DNA from: Halobacillus alkaliphilus
Lineage (GTDB): Bacteria > Bacillota > Bacilli > Bacillales > Halobacillaceae
NCBI RefSeq assembly: GCF_900113125.1
Contig: NZ_FOOG01000028.1
Span: forward strand, 1 to 53,242
Direction of reading: 5' to 3'
DNA: 53,242 nt
In this document: positions 24,787 through 32,942 of the stretch, in pieces
Position numbering within the stretch: the first letter of the stretch is position 1
Layout: each line of letters starts with the position of its first letter
Program-made: the position numbers and the translations under genes
The notes under the pieces: generated by a model
Told to the model about the DNA's origin: nothing
The model's database searches: none
Seen by the model: only the letters and a program-made list of their open reading frames with translations

Positions 24787-26130
24787 TTAAATCTCGAACC
24801 AGTTATTATGAACCGTCTGCTGATACCAGTAATAGCTCTCTTTCTTCGTTCTTTCAAACGTTCGGTAGTTAACATGAACGCTGCCAAATCGCTTACTGTA
24901 TCCTTCCGCCCACTCGAAGTTATCGAGAAGCGACCAGAGGATATATCCCTTAATCGGAACCCCGGATTTCATGGCACGATGAAGAGCGGTTAAGTGTTTT
25001 TTCAAATAATCAATACGCGGCTGATCGTTTACGATGCCGTTCTCTACTTCATGGTTGTAGCAGGCTCCATTTTCCGTGATATAAATCGGAACTTCACCGT
25101 ATTGCTGATGAATATAGGTTAATAGTTTATAGAAGCCTTCTGAATAGACGGGCCACCCAATATCAGTCTTATCATAATCCACCCAGATCGGTTCAACTTC
25201 GAATAATCCGCTGCCTTCTTTATAGCGCGCAATACTGCCCGAATAATAGTTAATCCCCATAAAATCAATCGGCTGAGATATCGTTTCCATATCGCCCTCT
25301 TCTACTTTAAGATACGCATTGTTCTCGGCAAAAATGGATTGAAGAAGCTCAGGGTAGCTCCCTTTGAACACCGGGTCCATAAACCATTCGATCTTCCACT
25401 GCATATCGCGGCGGCAGGCTGCATGATCCTCTTCAGCCGAGCTGAACGGCTCCAGCCAGTCCGCGTTCGGTGCATAGCCAATTTCCCCGTCAGGAACCAT
25501 CTCACGAAAGGTTTCCACCGCTTTTCCGTGCGCAAGTAATAAGTGGTGGGATACGTCCACTGCTGCCTGAAGGTCCTGTTTACCCGGGGCATGGACGCCT
25601 AAGTAATTGGAGAGGAAAGAAGCACACCACGGTTCGTTAATGGTAATCCAGTTCTTTACCTGATCTCCAAACGCTTCGTACATAGCCTTTGCATACTCCT
25701 GGAACGCTTCGACCGTATCACGGTTTTCCCAGCCGCCCTCGTCCTGCAGCGCCTGTGGTAAATCCCAGTGATACAACGTAATCATGGGTTCGATTCCATT
25801 CTCAAGAAGCGAATCAATTAAACGCTGGTAATAGGCGACTCCCTCAGGGTTCACCTCTCCCTTTCCATGGGGAATGACACGAGGCCAGGAAATAGAAAAG
25901 CGATACACGTCCACGCCAAGCTCTTTTAACAGCTGGACATCTTCTTCATATTTGTGGTAACTGTCACAGGCATAGTCCCCGTTGTCTCCATTTTTCACGT
26001 TTCCCGGGGTATGGGAAAAGGTATCCCAGATTGAAGGAGATCTGCCGCCTTTATCGGCTGCTCCTTCAATTTGGTAAGCGGCTGTTGCCGCTCCCCATTT
26101 CATTGATTTAGGAAATTCAATTGTGGTCAT
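24787..26130 (-). CDS. GH1 beta-glucosidase (6-phospho- or free disaccharide type)
   Basis: Cytosolic 447-aa retaining glycosidase with a TIM barrel. The acid/base is Glu166 in TINEPW and the nucleophile is Glu353 in YITENG. The N-terminus FPKSMKWGAATAAYQIEGA is the GH1 signature. It is the last gene of an operon with an ABC importer, not a PTS, so the substrate should be an unphosphorylated beta-glucoside such as laminaribiose or cellobiose; this points to BglA/BglB-type beta-glucosidase. GGAGGTACGGAAC ends at the ATG. Only 53 bp separate it from the permease gene. Its 3' end lies 39 bp from the composite repeat. Confidence 0.93.
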   Translation of the reverse strand: MTTIEFPKSMKWGAATAAYQIEGAADKGGRSPSIWDTFSHTPGNVKNGDNGDYACDSYHKYEEDVQLLKELGVDVYRFSISWPRVIPHGKGEVNPEGVAYYQRLIDSLLENGIEPMITLYHWDLPQALQDEGGWENRDTVEAFQEYAKAMYEAFGDQVKNWITINEPWCASFLSNYLGVHAPGKQDLQAAVDVSHHLLLAHGKAVETFREMVPDGEIGYAPNADWLEPFSSAEEDHAACRRDMQWKIEWFMDPVFKGSYPELLQSIFAENNAYLKVEEGDMETISQPIDFMGINYYSGSIARYKEGSGLFEVEPIWVDYDKTDIGWPVYSEGFYKLLTYIHQQYGEVPIYITENGACYNHEVENGIVNDQPRIDYLKKHLTALHRAMKSGVPIKGYILWSLLDNFEWAEGYSKRFGSVHVNYRTFERTKKESYYWYQQTVHNNWFEI

Positions 26131-26183
26131 GTTCCGTACCTCCGAATAGCTTTATAGTTAAGTCGAATAGTCATGCGATTTTA

Positions 26184-27023
26184 TTACTTCACAGAACCTT
26201 CTGTAATACTTGAAATAAATAGTTTATTAAACATAAGGAAAATGATGATGAGTGGTACCGTTGCCCAGAACACACCGGACAGCACCATGCCAAAGTCCAT
26301 ATTATACGACTCATTCAAGGAAGCGAGCGCTACCTGGAGTGTATAAGATTCTGGACTCCTTAATACGGTGAACTGCCACAGGAACTCGCCCCATACTAAC
26401 GTGAAGACGATAATCCCAAGAGTCGCAAAGGCCGGTTTAATAATCGGCAGTACGATACTACGGTAAATCCTGAAGTTCGAACATCCATCCAGTTTAGCCG
26501 CTTCAATTAATTCATCCGGCACCGACTGGCTGACATACTGCCTCATTAAGAAGATTCCGAGCGGGTTAAGCAGGTAAACGATACCCGCTCCGAATAATGT
26601 ATCAAGCCACCCTAGTTCGGAAACTAGATAATACTGCGGAATTAATCCAAGTTGAGGCGGAATAACCATCGTAAGCAAAATCGATACAAACAATACATTT
26701 TTCCCCGGAAAATGAAACTTGGCAAATGCAAATCCAGCAAGGGTGCTAATTAACAGTACGAGCAGTGTCGTAATGGTACAGAGCAGAAACGTATTCCACA
26801 TGGCCTGGAAGAAAGGAATTTGATCCAGTACATTTTGAAAGTTTTCAACCAGCTTCGTACCGGGAATCATTGCTGGCGGAATGGAGTTATACGCTTCACT
26901 TGGTCTCGTCGCCATGACAAACATCCAGTAAAACGGAAATAAGGATAAGAGAGATGCTAAGATCAGCACGGCATATATCGGAACCGATTTCATAGAGAAT
27001 TTTTTCTTATTAGCCTTTGGCAT
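26184..27023 (-). CDS. Sugar ABC transporter permease (MalG type)
   Basis: 279-aa inner subunit of a carbohydrate uptake (CUT1) importer with six membrane helices. The EAA loop that meets the ATPase is ELIEAAKLDGCSNFRIYRSI followed by VLPIIKPAFATLG. It overlaps the upstream permease gene by 14 nt, so both are translated together and form the heterodimer. There is no ATPase gene in the operon; the complex probably uses a shared MsmX-type ATPase encoded elsewhere, the usual case in bacilli. Confidence 0.93.
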   Translation of the reverse strand: MPKANKKKFSMKSVPIYAVLILASLLSLFPFYWMFVMATRPSEAYNSIPPAMIPGTKLVENFQNVLDQIPFFQAMWNTFLLCTITTLLVLLISTLAGFAFAKFHFPGKNVLFVSILLTMVIPPQLGLIPQYYLVSELGWLDTLFGAGIVYLLNPLGIFLMRQYVSQSVPDELIEAAKLDGCSNFRIYRSIVLPIIKPAFATLGIIVFTLVWGEFLWQFTVLRSPESYTLQVALASLNESYNMDFGMVLSGVFWATVPLIIIFLMFNKLFISSITEGSVK

Positions 27024-27978
27024 GTTTAGCCCTCACTTTCTTACGTCGTTTAGACCCTGATGTTAACCAAGTGTTGATGGATGCAATAATAACAATAATG
27101 ATAAGCAGTAAGACTGCTGTTGCAGATGCGGTACCGAAGGAATTCAGGTTAAAGGCATCACGGTATAAATACATAACCACCGTCATCGCTTCATCACGGT
27201 TAAACGCTGATCCACCAAGGAAAACAGTAGGCTCTGCGAAGAGTTGAAGTGCTCCAACCGTGGACATAAAGACCGTTAACACGATGAATGGTTTCAAAAG
27301 AGGGATCGTAATATGGAAGAACTGCTGCACGCCGTTCGCCCCGTCGATCTTAGCCGCTTCATATAAATCCTTAGGAATGCTTTGAAGGCCGGCAAGATAA
27401 ATAATCGTGTTATATCCTACCCATCGCCAGAACACCATTAAGGAGATAGCAATCTTCGCTCCCCATTCTGATGTTTTCCAGTTGATAGGATCTACACCAA
27501 ACCATCCGATTACATAGTTCGCAAGGGCCGACTCGTTGTTACTGAAAAAGACACCAAACACTAATGCGACCGCAACCATCGACGTAATGTACGGCATAAA
27601 AATGGTTACACGAAAGAAGTTCGTAAACTTAATGACCGCTAAATTTAAAAAGTAAGCGAGTATAATACCAACTAGCAATTGCGGGGCAGTACCCATAACC
27701 CCGATAATAAGTGTGTTATAAAGCGACTTCCAAAATAATGGATCCTGAAGTACCAATGTAAAGTTCTGCATACCGACATATTCCATCTCGCCAAACCCGC
27801 TCCACTTTTGAAAAGCAAGATAGATGCTGAATATAGCGGGATACAAACCGATGATGCCGAAAATGATAAAGAAAGGAGCTACATATAAATAGCCGGACAG
27901 CATATCTTTTTTACTTTCAGACAGCTTTCTTTTTTTCGGTTCAGCCTTGTCTTTAGCCCTAGCCCTTGTTAATTCCAC
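27010..27978 (-). CDS. Sugar ABC transporter permease (MalF type)
   Basis: 322-aa permease with six predicted membrane helices after a charged N-terminal stretch of about 28 residues. The EAA loop reads DLYEAAKIDGANGVQQFFHI then TIPLLKPFIVLT. The start codon is GTG with AGGAGG 8 nt upstream. It lies 65 bp after the binding-protein gene in one operon. Together with the MalG-type partner it forms the pore for oligosaccharides released by the GH16 enzyme. Confidence 0.93.
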   Translation of the reverse strand: MELTRARAKDKAEPKKRKLSESKKDMLSGYLYVAPFFIIFGIIGLYPAIFSIYLAFQKWSGFGEMEYVGMQNFTLVLQDPLFWKSLYNTLIIGVMGTAPQLLVGIILAYFLNLAVIKFTNFFRVTIFMPYITSMVAVALVFGVFFSNNESALANYVIGWFGVDPINWKTSEWGAKIAISLMVFWRWVGYNTIIYLAGLQSIPKDLYEAAKIDGANGVQQFFHITIPLLKPFIVLTVFMSTVGALQLFAEPTVFLGGSAFNRDEAMTVVMYLYRDAFNLNSFGTASATAVLLLIIIVIIASINTWLTSGSKRRKKVRAKHAKG

Positions 27979-28043
27979 CCAGACAACCTCCTATTAATAA
28001 AGGGCTAGATCATAAGCAGCATCCAGCCCTTTGATTTCAAAAA

Positions 28044-29345
28044 TTATCGTTTCATAATGTCCTGGATTCTAGTAACAGCAGCTTCCCATTCTTCTTCTGG
28101 GTTTGCTCCTTCACTTACGTTTTGAAGAGCTGTCAAAACTTCGTTGTTGACGGTTACATAGTTCGGTCCTTTATAGGCAGCGGTAACTTCTTGAGCCGCT
28201 TCCGCAAATACTTCTGCTGTATTTTGACCGCCAAAGTACTCGTCCGAATTCTGAGTAAACTCTTCCATTTCATACGTAGCTGGAGTGGATGGGAATAATC
28301 CGCTTTCTACAAATGACTTCAATTGGTTTTCAGGATTGACTAACCATTTGGAGAATTTATAAACTTCTTCCGCATGCTTCGTTTCTTTTGGAATGGAGAT
28401 GTAAGAACCGCCCCAGTTTCCAGCAAACTGTTCTGGAAGCGTCGTTACGCGCCATTCTCCTTCAGCTTCCGGTGCATTTTCTGTCATGTAGCCTTTAAGC
28501 CAGGCTGGTGCCATCTCTACAGCAAATTCACCTTTGTTTAAAGCTGTGGCCCATTCCGGCGTCCACATTTCATAAGATCCTACATATCCCTGTTCATTTA
28601 ATTGAACCGCAAAATCATAGGCATCTTTTACTTTGTTATCTGGATTTTCAATAAGCAGTTCACCTTCACGGTTAAAATAGCTTACTTCAAGAGCATCCAT
28701 GTTCGCACGGAACGCCATTTCCATACTATCGACCATTGGCTTTCCAGTAGCTTCCTTAACTTTTGCTGCCGCTTCTTCAAAAGCTTCTGGACTGGAAATT
28801 TGCTCTTTTACCTCCGCAGGATCTGTTGGAAGACCTGCATTTTCAAACACACCTGTGTGATAATACATAGCTTTTGGTCCAATATCAGTAGGAAGTCCAA
28901 ACAGGAAATCTCCTGATTCGTTCTCTGCTACTTTCCATTTCCAATCTAAATATTCATCCTGGATGTCGCCTGCTCCCAGGTCATACAAATTCGTAAAACG
29001 CTCCTGAGCTTCACGGAAGCGGTCCAACTGATCCACTTCAATCATGGTTAAGTCCGGTGCGCCTGTCCCAGAAGAAATCGCTGTGAATAAACTATTGTGG
29101 TGATCTCCGAGTTCAGACTTACGGATTTTAATAGTAACGTTCGGATTTTCTTCCTCGTATTTTTTAGCTAGACTTTCATAATTGGTAGCACCAAACACCC
29201 AAAAATCCAGTTCTACTTTTTCTCCATTATTTCCATCACTTCCGTCACTTCCATTGGAAGACGTTCCTTCATCATTACTACACGCGAACAAAACTAAACT
29301 TAAACTGAGAAGCAGACCAACTAGCAAACTCTTCTTAAACTTCAC
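28044..29345 (-). CDS. Sugar ABC transporter solute-binding lipoprotein
   Basis: 433-aa extracellular lipoprotein of the CUT1 family. A lipoprotein signal ends in LVLFAC with Cys22 as the lipidated residue, followed by a Gly/Ser/Asn/Asp linker (about 25-45) and a two-lobe binding domain. The start is GTG with AAGGGGGAAA. It is the first gene of the binding protein, permease, permease, GH1 operon. The operon has a consensus promoter and three LacI/CcpA-type palindromes around it, so it should be induced with the GH16 gene. Confidence 0.93.
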   Translation of the reverse strand: MKFKKSLLVGLLLSLSLVLFACSNDEGTSSNGSDGSDGNNGEKVELDFWVFGATNYESLAKKYEEENPNVTIKIRKSELGDHHNSLFTAISSGTGAPDLTMIEVDQLDRFREAQERFTNLYDLGAGDIQDEYLDWKWKVAENESGDFLFGLPTDIGPKAMYYHTGVFENAGLPTDPAEVKEQISSPEAFEEAAAKVKEATGKPMVDSMEMAFRANMDALEVSYFNREGELLIENPDNKVKDAYDFAVQLNEQGYVGSYEMWTPEWATALNKGEFAVEMAPAWLKGYMTENAPEAEGEWRVTTLPEQFAGNWGGSYISIPKETKHAEEVYKFSKWLVNPENQLKSFVESGLFPSTPATYEMEEFTQNSDEYFGGQNTAEVFAEAAQEVTAAYKGPNYVTVNNEVLTALQNVSEGANPEEEWEAAVTRIQDIMKR

Positions 29346-29407
29346 TGCGTTTCCCCCTTAAATAGTAAATGAATTCCCAAAGAGTTCTACTCTCTTGCAC
29401 ATTTTAT

Positions 29408-29420
29408 CGAAACCGGTTTC
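29408..29420. promoter_or_regulatory. LacI-type operator O1 of the importer operon
   Basis: CGAAACCGGTTTC, palindrome centred about 70 bp before the GTG start, downstream of the promoter. Confidence 0.75.
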
Positions 29421-29462
29421 TGTTTTATTTAAAAAAAGAGAAAACCTTATTAAAACTGTTTC

Positions 29463-29474
29463 GAAACCGGTTTC
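29463..29474. promoter_or_regulatory. LacI-type operator O2 of the importer operon
   Basis: GAAACCGGTTTC, identical to O1 and to the site at 18606. It lies 55 bp upstream of O1, about five helical turns, so both could bind on one face of the DNA. Confidence 0.75.
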
Positions 29475-29516
29475 CGGTTGGTGTAAAAAAAAGAGCTCTT
29501 CTTTGAACTTAACTTG

Positions 29517-29545
29517 ATTATAAGACGAAATGTATCCGTTTTCAA
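29517..29545 (-). promoter_or_regulatory. Sigma-A promoter of the importer-GH1 operon
   Basis: Minus strand TTGAAA (29545-29540), 17-nt spacer, TATAAT (29522-29517). The transcript then runs through O2 and O1, so repression would act by blocking elongation or initiation. Confidence 0.85.
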
Positions 29546-29563
29546 GAGTTTTTTACAAAAAAA

Positions 29564-29575
29564 GAAACCGCTTTC
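29564..29575. promoter_or_regulatory. Third palindrome upstream of the importer promoter
   Basis: GAAACCGCTTTC, an imperfect hybrid of the two site types, upstream of the -35 box. It could bind the local regulator or CcpA. Confidence 0.55.
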
Positions 29576-29692
29576 GATTTTGAAGCTGTGGGATAAGGGT
29601 TTTAAGAACATATTCTGTTAAAATTTTTTATTGCTTTTCATAGATGGATTGCACTTGGGCAGGCTTTAAATCAAAGTCCCCCTCGCACTGTA

Positions 29693-29727
29693 CAAAAAAA
29701 AAACAGCCTCCGTAGAGACTGTTTTTC
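29693..29727 (-). terminator. Terminator of the LCP gene
   Basis: Minus strand AAAACAGTCTC / GAGGCTGTTTT with a TACG loop and a tail of about ten T. Confidence 0.85.
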
Positions 29728-29729
29728 AC

Positions 29730-30683
29730 TTAAGAACTATATTCTTTAACCATTTCCTGCACATTCTCTACCTCGTCGTCCGGAACCTGAAGATAATAGA
29801 TGCCATCGATTTTTGTACCGCTTCCTGTTATCTGATACGTCGTCATATTTTCGCGGGCACTTCGATAATTCATCAACATATTCTGCATCGTACTGAAGTC
29901 CATATTCGTGGTCACATTATCTCCAAGAACATCCATGACATCACCGATTTTGTTTACGGAACCGACACTCGCGCCTTTATCGATAATTCCCTGAATGACT
30001 TTACGCTGACGTTCGTTTCGGCCGAAGTCACCGTTCGGATCCTGGTATCTCATACGGACGTACCCCATCGTCTTTTCGCCATTCATCTCGATATTGCCCT
30101 TTTCGTATTCATATCCTTTTTCGTAATAACCGGTATCTGTCCAGCTCAGTTCATTATCTACGGTTATTCCACCGACTGCATCGACCATTTCAGATAAACC
30201 TTCCATGTTCATCTTCACATAATAATCGAGTTCGAAGTCCAGGAAGTTCTCTACGGTATTTACCGCCATTTCGGTACCGCCAAACGCATACGCATGGTTA
30301 ATTTTATCCAAATTGCCGGCCTGCGGATCATCGCCGACCATTTCGGTCCTCGTATCACGAGGAATACTGATGAGCTGGCTTCGGTTGTTCTCAGGATCTA
30401 CGGACAACACCATCAGGGCATCCGAACGGCCACGGTCACCGCTTCTCTCATCCACACCCATCAGGAGGATATTTAACGGTTCTTTTTCTTTCATTTTCTT
30501 CGTGGTTACTTCCGTATCAATAGCTGTTACTTGTTCCTGCATTTTTTCATCAACTGTATTTTTCGCACCACTATAGATGGTATAGGCGTACACACCCCCG
30601 CCAATTAATAGGAATGCTAGTAAAAGGAGCGGGATTTTCCACCATTTCCCCTTTTTCATTTTTAACCTAGAAGAACGAGACAT
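29730..30683 (-). CDS. LytR-CpsA-Psr (LCP) family glycopolymer transferase
   Basis: 317-aa membrane-anchored enzyme that attaches wall teichoic acid or other anionic polymers from a polyprenyl carrier to peptidoglycan. A basic N-terminus is followed by one membrane helix (about 15-35), then the LCP domain (about 60-235). That domain has the conserved Asp/Arg residues: ILLMGVDERSGDRGRSDALM, ISIPRDTRTEM, and the later YVRMRYQDPNGDFGRNERQ. This matches TagT/TagU/TagV of bacilli. The exact paralogue cannot be assigned. Single gene. Confidence 0.92.
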   Translation of the reverse strand: MSRSSRLKMKKGKWWKIPLLLLAFLLIGGGVYAYTIYSGAKNTVDEKMQEQVTAIDTEVTTKKMKEKEPLNILLMGVDERSGDRGRSDALMVLSVDPENNRSQLISIPRDTRTEMVGDDPQAGNLDKINHAYAFGGTEMAVNTVENFLDFELDYYVKMNMEGLSEMVDAVGGITVDNELSWTDTGYYEKGYEYEKGNIEMNGEKTMGYVRMRYQDPNGDFGRNERQRKVIQGIIDKGASVGSVNKIGDVMDVLGDNVTTNMDFSTMQNMLMNYRSARENMTTYQITGSGTKIDGIYYLQVPDDEVENVQEMVKEYSS

Positions 30684-30823
30684 TTATTCTTCACTCCAGA
30701 TTCTATCTAAATTTCACACTATTTCCATTATATCTATCAACCTATCATTCTACAAGATAATTTAAGATAATACAAAAGGTGGTACATAGGCAGCGTATAT
30801 ACTAAGTGAATGGTTCACATAAC

Positions 30824-30877
30824 AAACTCCATTCATATACAGGCCAGTAGACGCTCGCCTTTATATGAATGGAGTTT
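30824..30877. terminator. Hairpin after the lysozyme-like gene
   Basis: AAACTCCATTCATAT and ATATGAATGGAGTTT pair over 15 bp with a 24-nt loop. It is the likely transcript end for 30894-31571, though without a clear T-run. Confidence 0.6.
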
Positions 30878-30893
30878 CGTTTACTATAACTGA

Positions 30894-31571
30894 TCACTCA
30901 AAATACTTGAGAATTTCTCCAACATAGTTAAAATCTCCGTAACACGCATTCAAATCAGCTTCTTCCGGTGTGCGGCAGGTGTAATGGCCGGAATCTTTTA
31001 AGTTCGTAAACATCTTCTGAGAATAGCGAATGGCCAGCTTCTTCGTGTAAGCTCCTCCATTTTCTTTTACATAATCAATAAAACCATTACCGAAGTTATA
31101 CGATTGCAAAGCCAGTTTCACATCATCATTGGCTTGTTTTAGAACTTCTGAAAAATAGTAGACACCTTGTTTAATGGATTGCGAGGGTTCGTCAATACAC
31201 CCGGTTTCTCCGCACAAGGATTCAGAAGCCTGCATCGGGTCTTCTCCTTTCCCTTGAGATTCTTGCATCATCAGGGCCATAATCAAATTGGAGTAATCCT
31301 CCACATCATACGATGCCGCGTGTTTTTCAATTTGTTCTTCGTATTGCTGGACACTTTCTGAAACATCAGGCGTTTCTGCAATCGGGAATTGCTCGCCATC
31401 ATAACTGATTTTTATGATGTCTTCTTCAACATCTTCGGAGTTGCCCTCAGACATTTCGGTGGTATCTTTCGTAGGCTTTTGATCAGTAGAACGGGTTGTG
31501 ACAAGAAGAAGGGACACAATTAACATAAAGCTGGCGCAGGCAAGTAAAATAAAAAAGGTTTGTCGTTTCAT
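30894..31571 (-). CDS. Membrane-anchored lysozyme-like muramidase
   Basis: 225 aa: N-terminal membrane anchor (about 5-27), an acidic linker (30-65), then a soluble lytic-transglycosylase/lysozyme-like domain (about 70-200). The motif IMALMMQESQGKG carries the catalytic Glu, followed by DPMQASES and later LALQSYNFGNGFIDYV. This is the Lysozyme_like family seen in CwlT-type bacillar proteins and in conjugation loci. No NlpC partner domain is fused and no transfer genes are near, so it is likely a housekeeping wall enzyme. GGAGGCG precedes the ATG. Confidence 0.85.
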   Translation of the reverse strand: MKRQTFFILLACASFMLIVSLLLVTTRSTDQKPTKDTTEMSEGNSEDVEEDIIKISYDGEQFPIAETPDVSESVQQYEEQIEKHAASYDVEDYSNLIMALMMQESQGKGEDPMQASESLCGETGCIDEPSQSIKQGVYYFSEVLKQANDDVKLALQSYNFGNGFIDYVKENGGAYTKKLAIRYSQKMFTNLKDSGHYTCRTPEEADLNACYGDFNYVGEILKYFE

Positions 31572-31758
31572 ATAATAAAACGCCTCCTACTATCTATTAC
31601 CCCAAAAAAGAAAAATTATCCATTCCACCCATAGCTGCCCTTCTTTTGCCGTGAGATTCATTGAACACTTGAGATTATAGTAGCGAGCATATACCTTGAA
31701 GTTGAGATATTCCCACCTTATGATGTGGAAGTAGACCAAAGGGAAAGGGAGTGGAATC

Positions 31759-32868
31759 ATGAATTTTGAACATCTATTCTCAGATATACATCTAAAAAAC
31801 GTGTCCTTAAACAATCGCTTCGTCGTGGCACCTATGACACGGATCAGCGCTTTCGATAATGGTCATGCGAATGAAAAGATGAGACGTTATTATGAAAGGT
31901 TCGCTAAAGGCGGCTTCAGCACGATTATCACAGAAGGCATTTATACGGATGAAAAGCACAGCCAGGGCTATTACAATCAACCGGGGCTTGCGAATGATGA
32001 ACAGATGAAGACCTGGGAACCTGTAGTGGAAACGGTCCATCAAGAAGGCGCTCACTTAATCGCCCAGCTAATGCATGCTGGTGGACAAAGTCAGGGCAAC
32101 GCCTATACAGATGAGACGGTTGCTCCTTCAGAAAACGCACCGAAAGGCGAACAGCTTGGTTTTTACGGTGGATCTGGTCCCTTCCAGACGCCAAAGAAAA
32201 TGACGGAAGAAGATATTAAACAAGCGAAAGAATCCTTTGTCCAAAGCGCACGCAGGGCTAAGAACGCAGGCTTCGATGGCGTAGAGCTTCACGGAGCAAA
32301 CGGGTACTTGCTTGACCAATTCTTAACCGATTATCTGAACGACCGAGAGGATCAGTATGGAGGTTCTGTTGAAAATCGCCTCCGCTTGTTCGTTGAAGTC
32401 ATTCAAGATGTCCGCGAAGCTGTGGGTGAAGAATTTATGATAGGGATTCGCATGTCTCAAATAAAAGTATCAGACCCTGAACACAAATGGGCCAAGGGTG
32501 AGGATGAAGCTGAATACATTTTCTCAACCCTCGGAAAGACCACACTCGACTATATCCACGTGACAGATGGGGACGGTGCTGCTCCTTCGTTCGGAACGGA
32601 CAGCCGTACGTTAGCTCAGGCAGCAAAAGACTTCAGTGGACTCCCTGTCATCGCAAACGGAAAACTAGGCGACCCTGTGAAAGCGGAAAAAGTACTGGAA
32701 GACAAACAGGCTGATCTAGTTTCGCTAGGTACCAGTGCACTTGCCAATCCGGATCTTCCGAATAAAGCTAAGCTTGGGCAGGACTTGAACGAATTCGATT
32801 TCGAATCTACATTATTGCCTCAGGCTGACATCAAGGATCATGAATTACAAATGGAACTCGTGAAATAA
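31759..32868 (+). CDS. NADH:flavin oxidoreductase, Old Yellow Enzyme family
   Basis: 369-aa FMN-dependent ene-reductase with a TIM barrel. Characteristic blocks: VVAPMTRISAFDNGHA (FMN contact), HLIAQLMHAGGQ, the GFDGVELHGANGYLLDQFL active-site stretch, the DQYGGSVENR loop, and the phosphate-binding PVIANGKLGD and LVSLGTSALANPDLP. It reduces activated C=C bonds of unsaturated aldehydes, ketones or nitro compounds; the natural substrate is not evident. GGGAGTGG precedes the ATG. Single gene with a terminator. Confidence 0.92.
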   Translation: MNFEHLFSDIHLKNVSLNNRFVVAPMTRISAFDNGHANEKMRRYYERFAKGGFSTIITEGIYTDEKHSQGYYNQPGLANDEQMKTWEPVVETVHQEGAHLIAQLMHAGGQSQGNAYTDETVAPSENAPKGEQLGFYGGSGPFQTPKKMTEEDIKQAKESFVQSARRAKNAGFDGVELHGANGYLLDQFLTDYLNDREDQYGGSVENRLRLFVEVIQDVREAVGEEFMIGIRMSQIKVSDPEHKWAKGEDEAEYIFSTLGKTTLDYIHVTDGDGAAPSFGTDSRTLAQAAKDFSGLPVIANGKLGDPVKAEKVLEDKQADLVSLGTSALANPDLPNKAKLGQDLNEFDFESTLLPQADIKDHELQMELVK

Positions 32869-32878
32869 CAATGAAAAA

Positions 32879-32914
32879 AACTGCTCTCCCGATCGAAAGG
32901 AGAGCAGCTTTTTT
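32879..32914 (+). terminator. Terminator of the Old Yellow Enzyme gene
   Basis: CTGCTCTCC pairs with GGAGAGCAG, followed by CTTTTTT. The composite repeat begins right after it. Confidence 0.9.
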
Positions 32915-32942
32915 ATACCCTTTACTATTCTTTTTTTGATAC

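Noticed and set aside
30894-31571. Conjugative-element lysozyme (CwlT)
   Set aside because: No NlpC/P60 domain is fused and no conjugation genes are near.
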